Below the pieces are notes generated by a model. That model was not told where the DNA came from. It searched no databases and saw only the letters and a program-made list of their open reading frames with translations. From Bryobacteraceae bacterium CoA2 C42 (GTDB taxonomy: Bacteria > Acidobacteriota > Terriglobia > Bryobacterales > Bryobacteraceae): DNA of 36,722 bases. The translations under genes were made by a program, and so were the position numbers. The stretch covers positions 1-36,722 of the forward strand of contig JAINDL010000089.1 in NCBI GenBank assembly GCA_019931245.1. The letters run 5' to 3'. Shown here piece after piece: positions 32,855 to 36,722 of this stretch (position 1 is its first letter; each line of letters opens with the position of its first letter).

Positions 32855-34102
32855 CTAAGCATGGCGCCGGTAACGGCGCCAGCACCACAGCGCCGCAAAC
32901 GCCACCATCGCGCCCAGCAGCCCGCGCAGCGCCAGCGCGCTATCCCTCGTCGTCCACTCCCAGCGGAACTGCGAGAGCACCTGCCACCGGTCCGCCGTCC
33001 AATGCCACGCCGTATGCGCGACAAAGGCCGAGATCAGCACGGTGCCCAGGCGCGGCGTTACCGCCCGCCGGAACAGCAGCACCAGCGCGGGCAGCATCCC
33101 CGCCAGCGCGGCCAACTGCCCGGCTTCGACGCCCAGGTTGAACGCCAGCAGCGCGGCCGCCAGATGGCCCCCGGCAAACTGCAGTGACTCGCGCAGCGCG
33201 AACGAAAAGCCAAAGCCATGGACCAGCCCGAAGCCGAACGCCATCGCCGGGCCATGCGTTGAGCCGGCGCCGGTGATGTTGGCGAGGGCGAGAAAAAGAA
33301 TCGAGACCGCGATCAGCAACTCCACCGCCGGCGGAAACCACAAGCCGGAAGGCGTCATCTCCAGCGCCGCCGCCGCCAGCGTGAGCGAGTGCGCCAGGGT
33401 GAAGGCGGTCACCACTTTTACGAGCGGTATCGCCCGGCGGACCGGCAGCACCAGGCACAGCAGAAACAGCAGATGGTCGGCCCCGTCGAGAATGTGTTCG
33501 AAGCCCATCCGGACGAAGTACCTCGAAGCTTCTATCCACGTTGGTTCGAGCGGAAAGCGGGCGACATCGCCGGGCACTACAAACCGGCGACCGCGAAAGG
33601 TAACCGTCGTCGTCACCTCCGTGGCCAGGCCGCCGTAGCCGGGCTCAATCGAAAAAGGCCCGCCGGCCGCCGGAAGATCGAACTCCAGCGCCACGTCGAA
33701 GAACAGTTGGCGGGCGACGAGCCGGTCGCCCGTCAAGGGCTCGGCCCGCCGCTGCCACGCCTCGGCGAACGAGGCGAACGCCGGATCGGAAGGCAGCGCG
33801 AGCCGTGCGCCGGCGAGGTGGGGCGGCCCCAGCGGCTGCCCGCCCGCGGCAAGGCGCAGCGGGTCCGCGGCCCAGAGTTTGGCGAGGCCGTCCAGACGCG
33901 GCGCGAGCGCGGCCGCGTCGAGGAACCCTTCAGCCGTGCGCGGAAAATCGACGTCGCGCACCGCCTCGAGCGGCAGACGCACCACCGCCCGCATTTGCCG
34001 GCCTTCGGCGGCCAGATGCACCTGCACGTTGGCCATCACCGGTGCCTCGTGCGCCGCCAGCGGCCAGCCCGCCAAGAGGAGAAGGGTCCACGCGCGAATC
34101 AA
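32855..34102 (-). CDS. HupE/UreJ-like membrane protein
   Basis: The 415-aa protein has a signal peptide (MIRAWTLLLLAGWPLAAHE), then a soluble extracytoplasmic region of about 190 residues. About seven hydrophobic segments follow, opening with RMGFEHILDGADHLLFLLCLVL. This, with AFTLAHSLTLAAAALE and GFGLVHGFGFSFALRE, is the histidine-rich HupE/UreJ_2 pattern. Relatives are linked to nickel or cobalt handling for hydrogenase or urease, but no such enzymes are in the window, so the substrate is open. The start codon is TTG at 34102, seven bases downstream of a minus-strand -10 box. It has no Shine-Dalgarno sequence. Confidence 0.85.
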   Translation of the reverse strand: MIRAWTLLLLAGWPLAAHEAPVMANVQVHLAAEGRQMRAVVRLPLEAVRDVDFPRTAEGFLDAAALAPRLDGLAKLWAADPLRLAAGGQPLGPPHLAGARLALPSDPAFASFAEAWQRRAEPLTGDRLVARQLFFDVALEFDLPAAGGPFSIEPGYGGLATEVTTTVTFRGRRFVVPGDVARFPLEPTWIEASRYFVRMGFEHILDGADHLLFLLCLVLPVRRAIPLVKVVTAFTLAHSLTLAAAALEMTPSGLWFPPAVELLIAVSILFLALANITGAGSTHGPAMAFGFGLVHGFGFSFALRESLQFAGGHLAAALLAFNLGVEAGQLAALAGMLPALVLLFRRAVTPRLGTVLISAFVAHTAWHWTADRWQVLSQFRWEWTTRDSALALRGLLGAMVAFAALWCWRRYRRHA

Positions 34103-34121
34103 TTCAGGTATGATATCGCCG
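34103..34121. promoter_or_regulatory. Symmetric 19-bp bidirectional promoter between two leaderless genes
   Basis: The 19 bases between the TTG of the HupE-like gene (minus) and the ATG of the NHL gene (plus) contain TATGAT (34109-34114) on the plus strand. On the minus strand TATCAT occupies 34115-34110. Each box ends exactly seven bases before its start codon, so both transcripts would start at the first base of the start codon. The two -10 boxes overlap almost completely. No Shine-Dalgarno sequence exists on either side. Confidence 0.6.
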
Positions 34122-35363
34122 ATGCAACGGTCACAGTGGAAGATCCTCGGTTACGCGACCGCGTTAGGCCTGGTGGCCGCGGCTGCTTATGTTGTCGAAA
34201 AACAGGCGGCCGTCGAAGCCGCCGGACCCACGGCTCCCCGCCTTGAGGTGGATCCGTTCTGGCCCAAACCCCTGCCCAACCATTGGGTCATGGGCGCCGT
34301 CATCGGCCTCGGCGTCGATAGCAAAGACAACGTCTGGATCGTTCACCGCCAGGGCTCGCTTGAAGACAAAGAAAAATACGCCACCTGGAACCCCAAGGCC
34401 GCCGAATGCTGCGCCCCCGCTCCGCCCGTGCTCGCCTTCAGCCCGGACGGCACGCTGATCGCTCACTGGGGCGGCAACGGCAATGGCTTCGACTGGCCCT
34501 CTTCGAACCACGGCATCGATGTCGACCACAAAGGCAACGTCTGGATCGGCGGCAACGGCCGCGGCTCCGTACCCGCCGCCCTCGCCCACGACGAAAGCAA
34601 GATGTCTGCCGCCGGCGCCGTGCACGACAGCTTCCTGCTCAAGTTCACCCAAGCCGGCCAGTTCCTCATGCAGATCGGCAAACCCTTCGCAAGCAAAGGC
34701 AGCAACGACGTCACGAACCTCCGCCTCCCCGCCAAATCCCTCGTCGACCCCAAGACCAATGAGCTTTACGTCGCCGATGGCTACGGCAACCGCCGCGTCA
34801 TTGTCTTCGACGCCGACACCGGCAAGTACAAGCGCCACTGGGGCGCCTACGGCAGCAAGCCGGACGACACCGACCTCGGGCCCTACAATCCCAACGCTCC
34901 AACGCCCAAGCAGTTCCGGACCCCCGTCCACGGCCTGATTCTCTCAAACGACCGCCTGCTCTACGTCTGCGACCGCACCAACAACCGCATCCAGGTCTTC
35001 CGCACCGACGGCACCTTCGTCAAAGAAGGCTGGGTCGCCAAACCCACCCTCGGCGACGGGGCCGCCTTCGACGTCGCTCTCTCCCGCGATCCCCAGCAGA
35101 AGTATCTCTACATCGCCGACGGCTCGAACATGAAGGTGCACGTCCTCGATCGCCAAAGCCTCGAAGTCCTCACCACCTTCGGCGACGGCGGCCGCCAGCC
35201 TGGCCAGTTCTACGCCGTTCACTCCATCGCGACGGACTCAAAGGGCAACGTCTACACCACGGAAACCTACCGCGGCCAGCGCGTCCAGAAGTTCTCCTAC
35301 CGCGGCGAAGGGCCGATTGCCAAAAAGGAGCAGGGCGTGGTCTGGCCCAGGGCGGGGCGCTGA
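34122..35363 (+). CDS. NHL-repeat beta-propeller protein, exported
   Basis: The 413-aa protein begins with a short signal or anchor (about residues 7-24, GYATALGLVAAAAYVV). Repeats of NHL type follow, each with a pattern such as GVDSKDNVWIVHR, GIDVDHKGNVWIGGNG, ELYVADGYGNRRVIVFD, LYVCDRTNNRIQVF and IATDSKGNVYTTETYRGQRVQKF. About six blades can be counted. It probably acts outside the cytoplasm as a scaffold or ligand-binding propeller, or as a peptidylglycine-lyase-like enzyme. The start is fixed by the -10 box seven bases upstream; the open frame extends further but overlaps the HupE-like gene. Its stop overlaps the next start (TGATG). Confidence 0.85.
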   Translation: MQRSQWKILGYATALGLVAAAAYVVEKQAAVEAAGPTAPRLEVDPFWPKPLPNHWVMGAVIGLGVDSKDNVWIVHRQGSLEDKEKYATWNPKAAECCAPAPPVLAFSPDGTLIAHWGGNGNGFDWPSSNHGIDVDHKGNVWIGGNGRGSVPAALAHDESKMSAAGAVHDSFLLKFTQAGQFLMQIGKPFASKGSNDVTNLRLPAKSLVDPKTNELYVADGYGNRRVIVFDADTGKYKRHWGAYGSKPDDTDLGPYNPNAPTPKQFRTPVHGLILSNDRLLYVCDRTNNRIQVFRTDGTFVKEGWVAKPTLGDGAAFDVALSRDPQQKYLYIADGSNMKVHVLDRQSLEVLTTFGDGGRQPGQFYAVHSIATDSKGNVYTTETYRGQRVQKFSYRGEGPIAKKEQGVVWPRAGR

Positions 35364-36625
35364 TGCTAGCCCGTCGCGGCCTGCTCTGGAGCGCTCTCGG
35401 GGCGGCCGCCGCGCCGCCGCCGTCGGACCGCATTCGCATCGTGCTCATGGGTGTACGCGGCCGCGGCCGCAGCCTCACCCAGGCCTTTGCCGCGCAGCCC
35501 GATGTCGATGTCGCCTACGTCTGCGACGTCGATAGCTCGGTCGTCGAACCGGCGCTCCAGCTCATCGAAAAGAGCGGGCGCCCCCGCCCGCCCGTGGTCA
35601 GTGATATCCGCCGCTGCCTCGACGATCGCTCCGTCGATGCCATCGTCATGGGCACGCCCTTGCACTGGCATGCGCCCGGCACCATCCTGGCCTGCGCGGC
35701 CGGCAAGGACGTCTACGTCGAAAAGCCCGTCTCGCATAACATCCGCGAAGGGCGCCTGATGGTGGAGGCGGCGCGGCGCCATCGGCGTATTGTGCAGGCC
35801 GGGACGCAACTGCCCAGCCTGCCCGTCACGCAGCGCTTCCAACAGTACGTCGAGTCGGGCCGCCTGGGCCGTGTTCTGATGGCCAAAGTGTGGAACGTGC
35901 AGTTGCGCCGCAACATCGGCCGCAAGCCCGATGAGCCTGTACCCGCCGGTCTCGACTACGACATCTGGACCGGTCCGCTCCCGCCGCTGCCCTTCAACCG
36001 CAATCGCTTCCACAGCACCGTCAACTGGCACTGGCACTACGGGTGCGGCGACATCGGCAACGATGGCGTCCACCAACTCGACATCGCCCGCCGGGCCCTC
36101 CAGGTCGGCCTTCCGCGGTCCGTCTCCGGCATGGGACGGAAGATCTATTTCGACGATGATCAGCAAACGCCCGACACGATGAACCTCACTTACGACTACG
36201 GCGACAAGCTGCTCCAGTACGAACAGCGCCTGTGGAATCCCTACGGCCTCGAGGCGTGCGATAACGGCGTAGCCGTCTACGGCGATCGCGCCGTGGCCCA
36301 GTTCGGCCACTTTCGGGGTAAACAATGGGGCTTCCGCGTCTTTGACGACAAGAATCAACTCGTGCACGAGGATCAGCACGAGGGCGGGTCGATCGACGTA
36401 CCCCACGCGCGCGATTTTCTCGACTGCGTCAGAAGCCGCCGCCGGCCCCGCGTCGAAATCGAGGATGGCCACCTGTCTACCGCGCTCGCCCATTTCGGCA
36501 ACATCGTCGCGCGCACCGGCCGCTCTGTCCAGCTAACGGGCGAGTCCATCGCGGGCGACCCCGAGGCCAACGCCCTCATCCGGCGCGACTACCGCCGCCA
36601 CTGGTCCACCCCGCGGCTCTCCTAG
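35363..36625 (+). CDS. Gfo/Idh/MocA-family oxidoreductase with Tat-like signal (second copy)
   Basis: The 420-aa protein starts with ARRGLLWSALGAAAA, a twin-arginine-like leader. A Rossmann domain follows with IRIVLMGVRGRGRSL. The family lysine is in VYVEKPVSHNIREGR (EKP motif). WHWHYGCGDIGNDGVHQLDIARRAL contains the conserved His/Asp of the active site, typical of secreted Gfo/Idh/MocA proteins of planctomycetes and acidobacteria. The start ATG overlaps the TGA of the NHL gene, so the pair is likely co-translated. The first unit of a tandem repeat array begins at its stop codon. Confidence 0.9.
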   Translation: MLARRGLLWSALGAAAAPPPSDRIRIVLMGVRGRGRSLTQAFAAQPDVDVAYVCDVDSSVVEPALQLIEKSGRPRPPVVSDIRRCLDDRSVDAIVMGTPLHWHAPGTILACAAGKDVYVEKPVSHNIREGRLMVEAARRHRRIVQAGTQLPSLPVTQRFQQYVESGRLGRVLMAKVWNVQLRRNIGRKPDEPVPAGLDYDIWTGPLPPLPFNRNRFHSTVNWHWHYGCGDIGNDGVHQLDIARRALQVGLPRSVSGMGRKIYFDDDQQTPDTMNLTYDYGDKLLQYEQRLWNPYGLEACDNGVAVYGDRAVAQFGHFRGKQWGFRVFDDKNQLVHEDQHEGGSIDVPHARDFLDCVRSRRRPRVEIEDGHLSTALAHFGNIVARTGRSVQLTGESIAGDPEANALIRRDYRRHWSTPRLS

Positions 36626-36722
36626 CCGGCTCCCCCGGCGCTGTTCCTCCTAGCCGGCTTCGCCGGCGCTGGTCCTCCTAGCCGGCTTCGCCGGCGCTGG
36701 TCCTCCTAGCCGGCTTCGCCGG
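36621..36722. repeat. 28-bp tandem repeat array with hairpins, running off the window
   Basis: Copies lie at 36621-36648 (three mismatches), 36649-36676, 36677-36704 (both identical) and 36705-36722 (cut by the window end). Each good copy contains CTAG, then GCCGGC-TTC-GCCGGC, a six-base-pair stem with a three-base loop. The first copy includes the stop codon of the upstream gene. The array has no unique spacers, so it is not a CRISPR array. Confidence 0.93.

Noticed and set aside
33879-35363. 494-codon frame with an 81-residue extension before the NHL protein
   Set aside because: The extension is Arg/Ala/Ser-rich and antisense to the HupE-like gene; the start at 34122 has a signal segment and a -10 box.
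36621-36722. CRISPR array
   Set aside because: The repeats are directly adjacent with no spacers, and no cas genes are present.

Overview
The window looks like a chromosomal stretch from a high-GC soil acidobacterium, most likely the Solibacter/Bryobacter group. That placement is inferred. It rests on a protein ending in the Solibacter-type C-terminal Ig-like domain (TIGR03437-like, 12489-15533), a large Oar-like TonB-dependent receptor with an N-terminal carboxypeptidase-regulatory domain, several exported Tat-type enzymes, a sulfatase and two Gfo/Idh/MocA oxidoreductases. No rRNA, tRNA, CRISPR array, phage or transposase was seen.

Layout. 1-2700 is gene-poor. It holds the end of a small unknown protein, a secreted PKD-domain protein on the minus strand, a degenerate second copy of the small protein's C-terminus and a perfect 24-bp palindrome. 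2704-12328 is one long plus-strand block for a Tad/Flp-type pilus or secretion machine: a polytopic glycosyltransferase-like membrane protein, a 74-aa protein with a TadE-like cleavage-site motif, prepilin peptidase (cpaA), cpaB, the secretin cpaC, cpaE/tadZ, the ATPase cpaF, tadB, tadC, and a 30-aa single-TM microprotein. No Flp pilin and no ordinary TadE/F/G was found. A 1014-aa exported beta-propeller/TIGR03437 protein follows (12489-15533) and may be a surface partner.

15618-22281 holds a 4HBT thioesterase, a divergent ketopantoate-reductase-like protein, the TonB-dependent receptor with a clear terminator, a lipoprotein, and a Tat-exported FMN alpha-hydroxyacid oxidase. 22328-25712 holds a lone anti-sigma-type zinc finger, a sulfatase/PIG-V-like mannosyltransferase pair, and a family-5-like uracil-DNA glycosylase. 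25691-30717 is a minus-strand operon: a 98-aa unknown protein, DUF2809, an exported unknown protein, and an MgtA-like P-type ATPase. 30791-36625 holds Gfo/Idh/MocA, an exported FAH-family protein, a HupE/UreJ-like membrane protein (minus), an NHL propeller and a second Gfo/Idh/MocA. The window ends inside a 28-bp tandem repeat array.

The most notable signals are the 30-aa microprotein, the TadE-like motif in a protein with no membrane helix, a symmetric 19-bp divergent promoter that appears to start two leaderless genes, the in-frame triplication at the conserved LGD motif of the DUF2809 protein, and the terminal hairpin repeat array. All functional calls come from reading the sequence by eye; no database search was run.
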